This document shows, piece by piece, positions 1 through 11,655 of a stretch of 64,000 nt of DNA; the stretch's first letter is position 1; each line of letters begins with the position of its first letter. The DNA comes from Melieria omissa (taxonomy: Eukaryota > Arthropoda > Insecta > Diptera > Ulidiidae): the NCBI GenBank assembly GCA_963971225.1, contig OZ020267.1, positions 109,386,163 to 109,450,162 of the forward strand. Direction: 5' to 3'. A program made the translations under genes and the position numbers. Under the pieces are notes generated by a model. That model saw only the letters and a list, made by a program, of their open reading frames with translations. It was not told the origin of the DNA and did no database searches.

Positions 1-3000
1 ACTTCAATACTAATATTTTTGAAGTTAATTCAATTTTTTTATAATTTGCTAACATCTTGAGCGGCATTTTTTGCTGGCTTATGCCATTACTGCACGCATG
101 TCATATACAACTGTACACATATATTCATAAATGACAACTTACAGATATGCAAAAGCGATCAATCGATTGCCCAGCGATTATAGTCATTAAATTTTTAATA
201 ACATTTAAAATTTACCATAGCATTACGCAAAATTGTTTTAAAATTAACTCGGCAACGTACAGTGAAATGCGCGACTGCAATGACAAAATCACAAACACCC
301 ACACACATACACTGCGCATTCGCTCACACCGAGACTGACGTTTAATTTTGTGAAATATGAAAATGTCAATTTTCCATGCAAAAGCCAACAAACAATTTCA
401 AGGCACAGACACACACAAACACAAAACGAGGGCGCGCATACGCACAAGTCGTCGCGAATGCCACATATGTGCCGTGTCTGTATGTCTGTCCGCCCGCCTG
501 TTTGTACGTATGTCTGTCTGTCAGTCAGCATAGCTGACATTTCAACGTGGCCAACAATTTTTGCCAGCAATCAATGCAGTCTCGGCCAATGCATAAATGC
601 ACACATACACACAACAATATTACTCACCCATACACCCACAATCATGCGGCGCCTTGCATATGCCGCGCAGCATTTTGTTGCCGCTATGTTGTTGTTCATT
701 ACAAGCGATAGTAATCAACTTCCGTTTTTAAGTCAACCCTTGAGTTCTTATGCCGTGAGAGTAGCCGCGTAGCACTGAGCCGCGTAGTTGCCATTGTTGG
801 CACCTTTTGACCATTTTGTCGTCTGATTTCTAAGCCCTGATTTTTGCATTTTGTTTACATTTTGATTTATGTGCCATATGTGTCAAGTAAAAATATACCC
901 ATAGATATATTTTATAAAAAAGGGAACAATATTAAAAATATATTTAAAAAAATATAAAAATATATTATGTATAAAAAATATAAAAAAAATAAAGATATAC
1001 AAATTTACTAAGAAATATCGAGCACAATAAAAAAATTTGAGGCCAATATTGATTGCAGAGAGATTCGCTACCGATTTTTGGGTGGATTTTTAGCACTAAA
1101 AATTCAAAATAAGTAGCTTGTATTGTATAAATAAGTAGTTTAACCCTTTCAGAACTTGTGTGCACAATTATCTAAATTATAGTTACATATATATATTATA
1201 ATTTTAACTTCTATTTTAATGATTTTTTTTAATGATTTTTTTTTATTATAATTAAAAAACTGTCCCATTAATGTACATTTTTTCAGATATGTTTAGAAAA
1301 TACTAAAAAACTAATTTAAATTAATTTAAATTAAATTTGTTAAATAAAACAAAATATTTAATATTTTATAAATACAAAAATGTTTTTTTTTACTTTGATT
1401 ACTGTTTTATTACTATATTTAAAATTTTTTTTTTAATATTGAAAAAAATCTACACATGTTTTTCAAATACCAAATCAAGTTTTTAAATTATTAAAAATGT
1501 AAAATATTTACATTTTTTTGTTTTTAACAAAGAGTCTGAAATATTTTGTAAATTTATATTGTTATTTTTTTTTTTATTTTTCACATATTTTCACCAATTT
1601 TTTTTTATTTGTTTTACTTATTATTTTATTTTTACAGCATTCTTATTTCATTTTAATTAATTTTAAATTGTTTAAATACCAACAAAAAAATATTTTTTAT
1701 GTTACTTTATTTCTTGAGATATTTTGCAAATGTTTAAATAATAAAAATTAATTATATACTATTATATTTGATTTGATTTTATTTAAGTTTAGCTTAGTTT
1801 ACTTTTATTTTATTTGTTTAATTTTTATTTATCCTTTTTTAAACTTTTTATTTATTTTAATAATTTTTAATTTTTATTTTGAAAAAATTGTGTGAATTTT
1901 TGAATTCTATTTCAGTTATTCAATTAATTTTTATATTTTTTAATATTATTTTTTTTGGTGTACTTTTGTTTTGCTTGAATTTTTATTTCATTTACTTAAT
2001 TTTTAATTTTAAACAAATAATTTTTGTTAGATTTTTTTTAATAATTTAGAAATATTTTAATAATCACACATTCTCTTTAATCTAGTTTATTCAATTTCAT
2101 TTAATTTTTGTATTCTTATTTTTTGAATTTTATTTATTTAATATCATATTTATTTAAATTTATTATTTATTTAAATTTTAATTTTTTTCTAATTGTGTTT
2201 TGATTTTTATGTATTTTGATTTAAATTTGTAGTTTACTTTGTATTTTACACGTTCGCGGACAGTAAAAATTTCAGTGAGCTGCAAAAATAGACAGTCAAT
2301 TCTTGTGGAAACTAGTAGAAATATCTGAAATTTGATTACACATATATTGTTGCAGTTGTCAGATTATCGTATTTTAGCCGTTATACACATTGAATTATAT
2401 AGCATATTATTTACAAAAATTTCAGTTTATTTAAAATTTAATTAATAAAAATTTAATTTAAAATGCTATAGCAATTCACGTCATTTTGCATCACTATGAA
2501 AATGACTGCTATAGCATTCAACGTGTTAAATAACAATAGTAATTTTTGGTTTTTCAAAACCGTTGTTATTCTATTTTGTTTTCATTTTTATTCATTCCAT
2601 GAGATATTTTTGTTTATTTTTTATGCTGTTCTTTTCATTCTTATTTTTTTATTTTATTTACTTTTTATTGAAACAAATATTTTTATATTATTAAATGTCT
2701 TCAAAAACATCCGACAACAACAACTGAATAGAATAAAATAGTTCAGCTGAATAGATAGAAAGGCTGCTGTGCAAGTAAAAAGTCACAATAACAATCATAG
2801 GCTGCAACTGACAAGAGATGCTTTCTACACTCTTATTTGTCCTCTTTGAAGACTCGTATTTCATAGAAATTTCAGAATTTTTCCACCACTAAAAGACTTT
2901 ATTATGTTAATGACACAAATAGCTACAAATAGTTTCAACTGTCCAGTCACTTTAGGCATTTTAATTGCAAATTATGATAATTTTGCATTGCATACTTTTA

Positions 3001-4430
3001 TGCGCGCTGCAGGCATAAATATTAAAAACCGACTAGTTTGCGGCCATTTAAAGTTAAGTTCGCTGACCTTGTTTGGCACAACTCATCACATTTGCACATA
3101 ATTTTAAACGGCTTTTATGGTGTGCGTACGCAGTAAAACAATTGCGGCGGGCAATGTTGAAGGCGTCAACATTTGAAACGCGCACAACTCAAACGCACAA
3201 ATTGCATGACCGAACGCATAAAACTAGGCTACAACTTTTAACCTTATTATAACAAAGCAACTTTGCTCGCGTATGTCTGTGCGTGTGTGTGTGTGTGCTG
3301 GCATGTGTGTCACTGGCGTGCAGAAATGGATGAACGCGCAAAACTTTCCGCGCTGACATTGATTTTTTGCCAAAACAAAAAACATTTTCAGTAAATATTT
3401 TAAAGAATTGCTGAACGTTCGTTTGACGGTGAAAAGTTTTTTCATGTACAATAATTTGCCTCATAAGCAGCTTATGGCCCAAAACATCAAGCAAACTATG
3501 TGCAATTCATGGGTAATTAGTAAATTAGTTTGGATTTTGTTTTTGGCAAATTAATTAATGTTGCTGCAGTAAGTGGCCGACGATCTGTAACGTTGCCGCC
3601 ATCGCCCTAAGGCCAAACATATTCAACGAAACACACGCTGCATTGACATTTTAATGCGCTTTGCGTTGAAATTAATTTTGAAATTATTGCAATCGCTCTT
3701 GATAAGGTTTCATTCATGGCTGGCAATCAAAACGAGGCGCTACTAAGTTGACTTTCGAGTATGTGTGTGTGTGTGTGTTGGCCATTGGTAGCTAACCGAC
3801 AAGGCGCAGGGCTTCGCTGCTGCTTTACTTTTGTCTTTTGTGCTTTACTTTGATTTCTGCTTGTGGATAATTGTTTGAGGCTCGCAGTATGAAAGGTGCA
3901 TGTGTCCTTGTTGGCGGTGCTTCCTCCTTTCTCGCGTCATGAATTATGCAAAGCAGAAATGAAAAATCGATCGAGCATTTTTAATGTGAATGACATTTTA
4001 AAGTAGTGGCGGCTCGGCAAAGCCATTATTTCTAACGTAACGAACATGTCTCTGTGTTCGGTAAAGGAGGTCATTGATTTCAGATATGTATGAACATATT
4101 TTTTCCATACGACAGCTATTTTTGGAAGAAGTTAGTATTCCTAGAAATATTTTATAAATGATAAAAATAAATCCAATATTTTTTTTATCTGAATGTATCT
4201 AAAATACGTAATATGTAACTAGCGTTGTATTAGAGCTATCGCGCTACGCTGGATGGCTTTAGAAAGGTTAATATTTGTACTAAAAAAACTTTTCAGACAG
4301 TTTTGTGATCGCTTGAGTCAATTTTATTCAAGCGCGCATCAAATATGGACTTTTCAACAAGGATTCGTAAAGAGTGTCAAATCAGGAAATCACCTCTAAG
4401 GTTACTGTGTACATACATTGCCACAGTCAA
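1..4430. other. AT-rich upstream DNA, no gene seen
   Basis: Very AT-rich, particularly 900-2270 with long T and A runs. There are short CA/GT tracts near 3285 and 3755. No frame with protein-like composition or exon structure was recognised. It may contain 5' untranslated exons or enhancers of the downstream gene, but nothing in the sequence shows this. Confidence 0.5.
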
Positions 4431-4439
4431 GCCGGCCTA

Positions 4440-5010
4440 AAGGCTCAACAAGTCTATGCGGCAAGAATCTCCTAATGAACTGAGAAGCCGTAACTCTTTG
4501 GAGTTACACTGGATCCAAGGACACGCAAGTCATTAAGTGGACTGCTCAGAGGATACTCTGGTAGGTCCAGAGTCATTCAGTGTAGGAAGTGCATTGGAAA
4601 GAAGAGCATTGGGACCACTGGTAGACCCAGAGCGCATTCAGAGGACTGTTCAGAGAATATATGTATAAGAGAATAATAAGAAAAGAGGTGCAATGGGCCC
4701 ACTGATAGGTTTGGAGATATTCAATGAACTGCCCAGAGAATGCATTTAATAATGACTAAGAAAAAGGTTGCAATTGGACCACTGTTAGATCCAGAGTCAT
4801 TCAGTGGACTGCTCAGAGCTTACATTTTAAAATATTAGGGTAAGAGGTGCAATGGACCCATTGATAGGACCAGAGACATTCAGTGGATTGACTAAAGAAA
4901 AAATTTAAAAATCAATAAAAAAGAGGTGCAATTGATGCACTGGTAGGTCCAGAGTCATTCAGTGGACCGCCCAGAAAACATAAACAGGAATGTCTGAGGA
5001 AATGGTTAGA
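4440..5010. repeat. Minisatellite, about 79-bp unit
   Basis: A diverged tandem array. The phrase ATTCAGTGGACTGCTCAGAG and close variants recur near 4635, 4720, 4799, 4878 and 4957, mostly 79 bp apart. Each is accompanied by a GGTGCAATGGACCCACTG-like block. About six units, no coding potential. Confidence 0.8.
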
Positions 5011-5601
5011 CCAAAAATTTCCCGAGCAATGGACCAACATCACCAAGCAACGCTAGGTAAAACGGTTTTTAACTTCAGTCGTAGCATTGTCCAGAAAACT
5101 CCTCATGAAAGAAAGTACATTTAAAACCTGACGGGATACCTGACTGATCATTGTTTATTCAGTTATCATCTAAAAAATAAGTAAAATTTTCTCTTTAGAT
5201 GTTTGCAGAAAATCAGAAGCTAGAAATTTTCATAAATGTTTTGTTCTCAGCGGAAACATATTTCTCCAGTCAGGGGCAGCAATCTGAGCCCCTGGAGTGT
5301 GAAACCTTGAGACAGAAGGCTGTCGTATGATTGTGATTTAACTGTCTAAGACTGAAAAGCAACAAAAGGTTACAGTGAACCCACAAAAAAATACAACAAT
5401 TCCAGCTAATTTGCATTCATAGTGAACTTGTTTAACACTAGAAAGACCATTACGGTCATTTTGACGATTTTTCATTTTTTAATATTTGAATTTTCTTTAG
5501 CATTTCTGTGAACTTTTACTTTGGTGACTTTTATTTTTTCATTATTATTTAATTTAAATTTTTATATTTTATTTTATTTTTTATTTTATGTTGTTTTTTA
5601 A

Positions 5602-7211
5602 CCATCATCCGACGTTCAAAAAAACTCACACATAAGATGTTCGGGTGATATTTCACCCATATGGTACTTCGTATTGTTTTAATGCATTTTTTGACCAATT
5701 ATAATAAAAAATAATTTGTTATCTTTAATCTTTATTATCTTTGTTATATTACAGATAAATAAGTTAACAAATTTTTCTATATTTTTTGCAATCAGGGCAA
5801 CTAGGTTAGGTTAGGTTATTGTGGCTGCCTCTGTAAGAGACACACTCGGAGGCCTATTATGAGACCCATTGTGATATACCACAAATGTCACCCGTTTTTC
5901 AATTTGTATGTAATACTGTTTTTCGAACATATGTTACAGCACTCATTTCAATCGGATGGGGAAAGGGGGCAAGGAAGGGCAGTAGTTAACTAAAACTTTG
6001 TGTTCACCACATGTATACTTTTTTCAAGGATTGCAAGCAGAATATGCCTCTTGATCGTTTTTGATACCAAATTGGCGCCGTGTTCCAATATTTTTTTTTA
6101 ATTTTTAAGCTCTGATTTTCTGACAGGGTTTGCAAAAATGGCTGTATTGAGATAAGAAGTCAGCATGAAGATTTTCCTTTCGCTAACGTTGCTCTACGCA
6201 GAATCTTTAGCTTTCCTAAACTCAAATCTAAGTCTTCAATAAAAATTTTTGTACAAGCGGATTCCAGATGGAATCGACAGAAATTGGTTTTTCGCTTAAG
6301 AGTATAATTAGTGAACAACCAATTGGTCTTAAGTGTCAACTACTGCTTTTGACTTATTGTAAAACGATATAATTTCTAGTAATTTTTTGTCACCCACATA
6401 TCCTGGTTATGATGAAAAGTGCTCAAAGGGGCATCTTCTTCTTGTTAACTTAGTGGGTCCTTTTCATAGGACGTACATAGCAGTTGTCGCTGAACCCACG
6501 TTTCTCATATATCTCTTATGGGTGTTAACGAGCTTCATTCTTGATTACAATTGTTACATTCTTGGCGAATGGTTTTGTCACCGATAGAACGAAAAATTGG
6601 TCTGCCTGTTGTGTACCCCTACAGATTATCAAGGGATTCTCCATTCGACTTTTAAACACCACTCAAAATTGAAATACTAAAATATGCCTGAATATCACCA
6701 ACGCTGATCCATGCACTGCCAAAAACTCGCAAACCTTCAACATTAGTTTTGTCAGTTACTATCTTTAACATTGGTCTTCATTAGTATCTTTTATTACTGA
6801 CACACGACTTCAAGCATAACGAGTTATACCAACCTTAGTTGAAATAAAATAATTGGCTCCTACTTTTCCGTTGAGTTCAGTAGGCCCATTGATCCATAAA
6901 AAGGTTTTGCCTATAAAAGTAGTTCAAAACTTTCACTCCAGTGACCTAATTTTATGGCATTTTCTGTATATGTTGTGTTGAATTCCCATACAATTTGTAT
7001 ATGGGTGAAATATCACCCGAACGTCGCCCACGTAACTTTTTTTGTAATCACCGTTATAATCAAATAATCAATATGTTGTAGATAAGTTCTAAAACTTATA
7101 TTGGTTTGCTACAAATACAAGAAACCTTAATCATTTTGATTAATATATAAGAAAGTTATAGCATCTCAAAGTTGAAAATGAGTGAAAAATCACCCGAACG
7201 ACGGATTAGGG
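5602..7211 (-). mobile_element. piggyBac-like element, copy A (decayed)
   Basis: Flanked by TTAA (5598-5601 and 7212-7215). The ends are near CC(C/A)TMATCCG inverted repeats followed by the GTTCGGGTGAT..TCACCC block, which recurs inverted at both ends. The minus strand carries a decayed transposase remnant around 6240-6420: SK.VVDT.D.L...YS, like the YN.TKGGVDT.D.L motif of piggyBac transposases, interrupted by stop codons. A near-identical copy in the opposite orientation is at 56915-58553. It sits inside the small TTAA element 5436-9005. A CCTAACC-type motif lies at 5808-5820. Confidence 0.75.
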
Positions 7212-7286
7212 TTAATTTTATTTTGTGAAAAATTAGTATAATATTAGTAATAAATGTGTACTTTTTGAGATATCAGTGCATATATA

Positions 7287-8922
7287 CACTCCGGGCCACC
7301 AGAATAGGTTCACATTTTTTTCTAGAGGAAAATGAGTAGTGTTCTTACAAAACACCGTTTTACCTCATTTATTGGTATCAAGATGTTCAAGGCATCTATT
7401 GTGAACCTACCTGTACAAAACACAATTTGACATTTATTTCATTTTTTGTTTTTAGCCCACTTTTGTAAAGTGAACCCCAAAACTGAGTACATTTTAGTGG
7501 GTCACCAGAATAGGTTCACATTCAAAATCGCTGCTTTTTTGGCGAATAACGGGACTTTTGGAAGCAAAACCAAATTTGATCATTCCATTAAATGTTTTTC
7601 TTAACGTTTGTATGAAAATGGGTCACGGAAAAGCTCTAACGTCCGAAGAAATCGCTCAAATTAAAGTGCTTGAAAGTGAAAATTATTCTTTGCATAAAAT
7701 AGCGTTTAAAATAAACAGAAGTCAAAATTTGGTGAGCAATTATTTGCGAAATAAAAGCACTAATGGAAAAAACATGAAAGGCTGCACGCATTCGGTGACA
7801 ACGTCTGCAGACAAGCGTGCCATACTGCGATGTGCTTCAAATTCCGCTGACTCAGTTGCCAAAATCAAGGCTAAAACTGGACTTCTGCAAGCTATTCTAC
7901 TATCAAACGTGTCATTCGGAATGTCCCCAACCTAAAAGAAAAAAACCGCAAAAAAAACCACCGCTAACTGCTCAGCGCCAAGAAAACCGTTTGGAATTTC
8001 GCAGAAATCATATGGCATGGAACGACAAATGGAAGTACGTCGAGTTTTCGGGCGAAAAACGGTTTAATCTTGATGGACCCGATGAATACAATTTGTATTT
8101 CCATGACCTTAGAAAAAATGAACGCTTTTTAACACGCCACCACGTTTGAGAAGGTGGAATTATGGTATGGGGAGCGATTTCCTACTACGGAACTGTCAAG
8201 CTGAAATTTCAAACATCTAGAATGGCGGTAATGGGCTATAAAACCATGCTTGAGAGAGTTTTTCCACAATTGTCTGTCTTGTTTGGTCCTATTAAGTGGA
8301 TATTCCAGCAGGACAATGCACCCATCCATACTTTACGGGTCGTGAAGCAGTGGTTGATGCAGCAAAACTTTGATCAGCTGGAGCGGGCCCCCTATTTTGC
8401 TGATTTTAATATCATTGCAAACGTATGGGGATGGTTCGTGAGGAAGGTCTATGCCTTCGGACGCCAGTTCGACAACAAGGATGAACTTATTGGTGCCATT
8501 GAAGCAGCGTGGGAGACTATTTCTCTAGATTTAATTAAGTCTTTATACGAGTCAATGTTGACGCGAACTTTTGAAGCCATACTAAATAAAGGTGGCCATA
8601 CTCGCTTTTAAAACCAATAAATTTAAGTGTTGTTTACCAAACAGTCCATATTATTTGCATTTACCACTGTTTCAATCTTAATTTTCAGAGTGAACCTATT
8701 CTGGTGGCCCACTAAAATGTACTCAGCTTTGGGGTTCACTTTACAAAATTGGGCCAAAAAAGAAAAATGAAATAAATGTCAAATTGTATTTTGGACATGT
8801 AGGTTCACAATAGATGCCTTGAACATCTTGATACCAATAAATGAGGTAAAACGGTGTTTTGTAAGAACACTACTCATTTTCCTCGAGAAAAAAGTGTGAA
8901 CCTATTCTGGTGGCCCGGAGTG
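7287..8922 (+). mobile_element. Tc1-like transposon with long inverted repeats
   Basis: TA target duplications at 7285-7286 and 8923-8924. Inverted termini start CACTCCGGGCCACCAGAATA and extend about 230 bp. The terminal motif (CCACCAGAATAGGTTCACA) recurs at the inner end of each repeat (about 7502 and 8695), giving the IR/DR layout known from some Tc1-family elements. The 1,636-bp element encloses a broken transposase gene (7618-8611) and is inserted into the small TTAA element 5436-9005. Confidence 0.9.
7618..8611 (+). pseudogene. Broken Tc1-like transposase
   Basis: The start MGHGKALTSEEIAQIKVLES leads into a helix-turn-helix DNA-binding region (residues about 10-50). The frame then shifts near 7900 and a TGA occurs at 8147-8149, just before EGGIMVWGAISYYG. 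Tc1-family transposases use a DDE triad. Here the first aspartate context (FSDEKRF in relatives) reads FSGEKRF, the second is intact in QQDNAPIH, and the glutamate motif (NPIENVWG in relatives) reads NIIANVWG. Two of the three catalytic residues are therefore replaced. The C-terminus ends NKGGHTRF at 8611. It cannot encode an active enzyme. Confidence 0.88.
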
Positions 8923-9009
8923 TATGATGTATATATGTTTGTATATATGTATATATATATATATATAGTCTTCTTAGACATGGAAAACTTGCGGTCTTTC
9001 TAGTGTTAA

Positions 9010-11510
9010 GGAACCCTTTACCCTTTTCATAGCATACTTTAAGGCTTAAAAACAATTATAACTTTATGCACATCTTGAATCGACTGTCACTTGCCATAAA
9101 TAAAGAAATAACACATAAATAACTCACACTATAGTACAAAATTGCATTTTAATCAAACCAACAATCATTGAAATTAATCCATTTCATTTCCCGCCAACAC
9201 AACACCAACGTGCAACGACAGTCAAGTGCGGAGTTTGCTCACAATTTTCAAGCAGAGCGGAGAACACACATTCAAACTGCGCTCGAGAAAGTTTTAATAG
9301 CGCCCTCGACTAGTTAACCACGTCTGCACCATAACATTTCGCTTACTGCGGCACACTCACACCGGTAGCGTGTCTGTGTCCGTATGTGTGTGCATGCGTG
9401 TATGTGTGCTATAAGTTGAATTTACGACAGTAGTGCAAAAATTTTAACATTTCATTTCCGTTTTTATAATCAGTTTTTGGGTCTTTCTTAACACATGCCG
9501 CCTTTCAACTTAAATGTGTTGCTGGCCTTTGAGTCCTTGCCGCCCTCGCAGTGCTGTAGTGCGCTCACACACGCGCCGCGCCACACATTCGCCGAACTGA
9601 TAGTGCGCTGACTATTTATATGGGTGCTCGCTGGTGGCAAGGTGGCACGACAGCGAACGGTATTTTCACCTGGTCGACGTTGGCATTGCAGATGCGACGC
9701 TGCGGCGCTGAACTTTAAGACTGACTGTTTATGGTTTTAGTGTTGGCTGATTGCAGTGCGGGCAATGTGCGCACCCGCACACCTTTTCAGCGTTGCCTGG
9801 TTGTACTGAATGCCGCATAGGCATTAACAACACTAAACCGAGTGACTGTATGTGGTTTTGGTGGGTACTTAATGACTGTTTTGGGCGCTACTACTCTACT
9901 AGAATTTAAAAAGCAATGCATTGAAACAATTTGAGACTAACTGAATATTATAAAAAAATTAATCACCTGTCATTGTTGATTGAATAATTGATTGATTGAA
10001 AAAGTCAACAAAAACTTGACCTTAACCTTCAAACGTATGGCAGAAGAACAGCTTTCACTTTAAGGCAAACGAAAGCAGTTTCAGTTTTCCTTAAAGCGCA
10101 CATTTCTTGCATACTTTTAGGCTATTTACTTCTGCTCATTGTAAAACTCTATACCTGACTGCAACCAAGAGCATTGCGCTCCTCTTCTACGCTTTCAGTG
10201 ACTTTATGATTATGAACAAATAAACCACAGACCAGACCACAGTGCCGTCTGTAGTGCGCCGAAGTAGCGCGCAACTAGGGGTGCCAGCAGTTCGGTTGCA
10301 GATTACGCGCAAAACAACTTGAAAAGTGGAAAAATTTACTCAACTTAAACACGCAAATTGGCAGCAAATACAAAAGTAAAAACAGAAAATTAAAAGACAT
10401 AAAAATAAAAACCGAAATTAAAATCAAAACAGCAACAACCAACAGTGTAGAACCCCATTGAAATGAAAGCACTAAGAAATAAAATATACGGCCGACTCCT
10501 TAGACCTTTGCCTTGCATAGAGACTTGTATGTAGTTTTCTATATGTGTGTGTGTGCGTGTACTCTTCACATTTAGGCTTGACGTGTTGTTGGGGGAAATG
10601 AGTTGCATTACAAAAGAAAATAGCGGAAAATGCTTGGAAATTTTCGTTTTAAACTTGAAACTTTTTAATTTGTTGCCTGTCTTTGGCTGTTACGTCAGCC
10701 ATTTGTAGAAAATGGCACAGCTCTGTAAAGAAACTGAAGGGGACAGAGACGGCGCATAGTTGGCGGTTTTATTTACCGACTTATTAGCGCTCAATTGTCT
10801 GGTAACTTCTTTCAAGTGGCAATACGCAACCCGCCGGCAGTGAAAACAAGCTGCAAAAACAGGTGTGGCGCAACGTTGGGTCGGCCGTTGTACATCGAGG
10901 GACGGACGATTTTCAGCCTAAGTTCAAGTTTGTAATTATGGTCGTATTTGGCTAAGGTGCAGTGCAGCAATTTGGCGCTTGTTATTGATATTGGAATCTG
11001 AAAATCAATGCAACGAGTTTCAAAAGGGGATGAAAAGTTTTTGGATTCAGTAATAAGTTGTGGTGTTGACTTGATTGAGTCAGCCCACAAGTATGCAAGG
11101 CTTACGTGGATAATTTTTGGTTACAGTGAAGCTATTATTGAAAGCTTGACATTAATTTAGCATACTTTTGGGCGACATTTTTAGTCAGTTAAAATTTCCT
11201 TTTATGTCCACTAAAAATTTGAAACTCCTCTCTCTTCTAGCTGTTCAAACAATGACAACAAATCCACCTAAATATCTCTGAAATGCAGCAATTCATTTGT
11301 TTGTGCTTTGCACGCTGCTCGCTAACAGTTCAAATTGCATTCGTTATGCAATGTGCAGTTAGATAATAAATCGCTCATGTGTGTGTGTACAGAAATAAAA
11401 TCGAAAATAAAAAAATAATAACAAACAAAACCAAAAACTGCGCCAAATTCGAATCACTCACATCGATCGGCGCGCTTTTCAGTGCATAATCGAGGCTTTC
11501 AACTCGCAAC
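9010..11510. other. Region upstream of the start codon, no gene seen
   Basis: Less AT-rich than 1-4400, with GTGTGT tracts near 9380 and 10540. This is the most likely place for the promoter and 5' untranslated sequence of the DIP gene, but no convincing core promoter could be fixed. No coding sequence was recognised. Confidence 0.4.
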
Positions 11511-11655
11511 ATGCCGCGCTTACGGCGAAATTATTTCGCCAAATCAACGTCATCTGTAATGCCGACACAACCTCAAGCCGGCCTGTTGTTCGTTTTGATA
11601 CTAATGTGCCACAAAAGTAATTTCAATATAATTGAAACTGCTGCCGATGTGATAA
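11511..11655 (+). CDS. DIP-eta: DIP exon 1: start codon and signal peptide
   Basis: The ATG at 11511 opens [11 protein letters not shown] and runs into the hydrophobic stretch [10 protein letters not shown], a plausible signal core. The donor is AA|GTGAGT at 11656 and the exon ends in phase 1. A second in-frame methionine (residue 17, MPTQPQAG) sits directly before the hydrophobic core and would give a more typical signal peptide, so the true start is uncertain between the two. Reading on past the donor would soon meet a stop in intron 1. Confidence 0.75.

Larger units (their letters stand above)
5436..9005. mobile_element. Small TTAA-flanked inverted-repeat element, split by two later insertions
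   Basis: The termini are a perfect 13-bp inverted repeat, CACTAGAAAGACC at 5436 and GGTCTTTCTAGTG ending at 9005, each flanked by TTAA (5432-5435 and 9006-9009). TTAA targets and this terminal type are characteristic of the piggyBac superfamily. Without the nested copies at 5602-7211 and 7287-8922 the element would be only about 320 bp, so it is a non-autonomous, MITE-like element. It contains no coding remnant of its own. Confidence 0.75.

Noticed and set aside
350..772. 140-codon open frame near the left edge
   Set aside because: Composition follows CACA/TGTC-rich DNA, with no recognisable domain and no exon signals.
6387..6587. Open frame MSPTYPGYDEKCSKG, also present at 57540-57731
   Set aside because: It lies inside both piggyBac-like copies and is antisense to the transposase remnant. 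It is conserved only because the two copies are similar.
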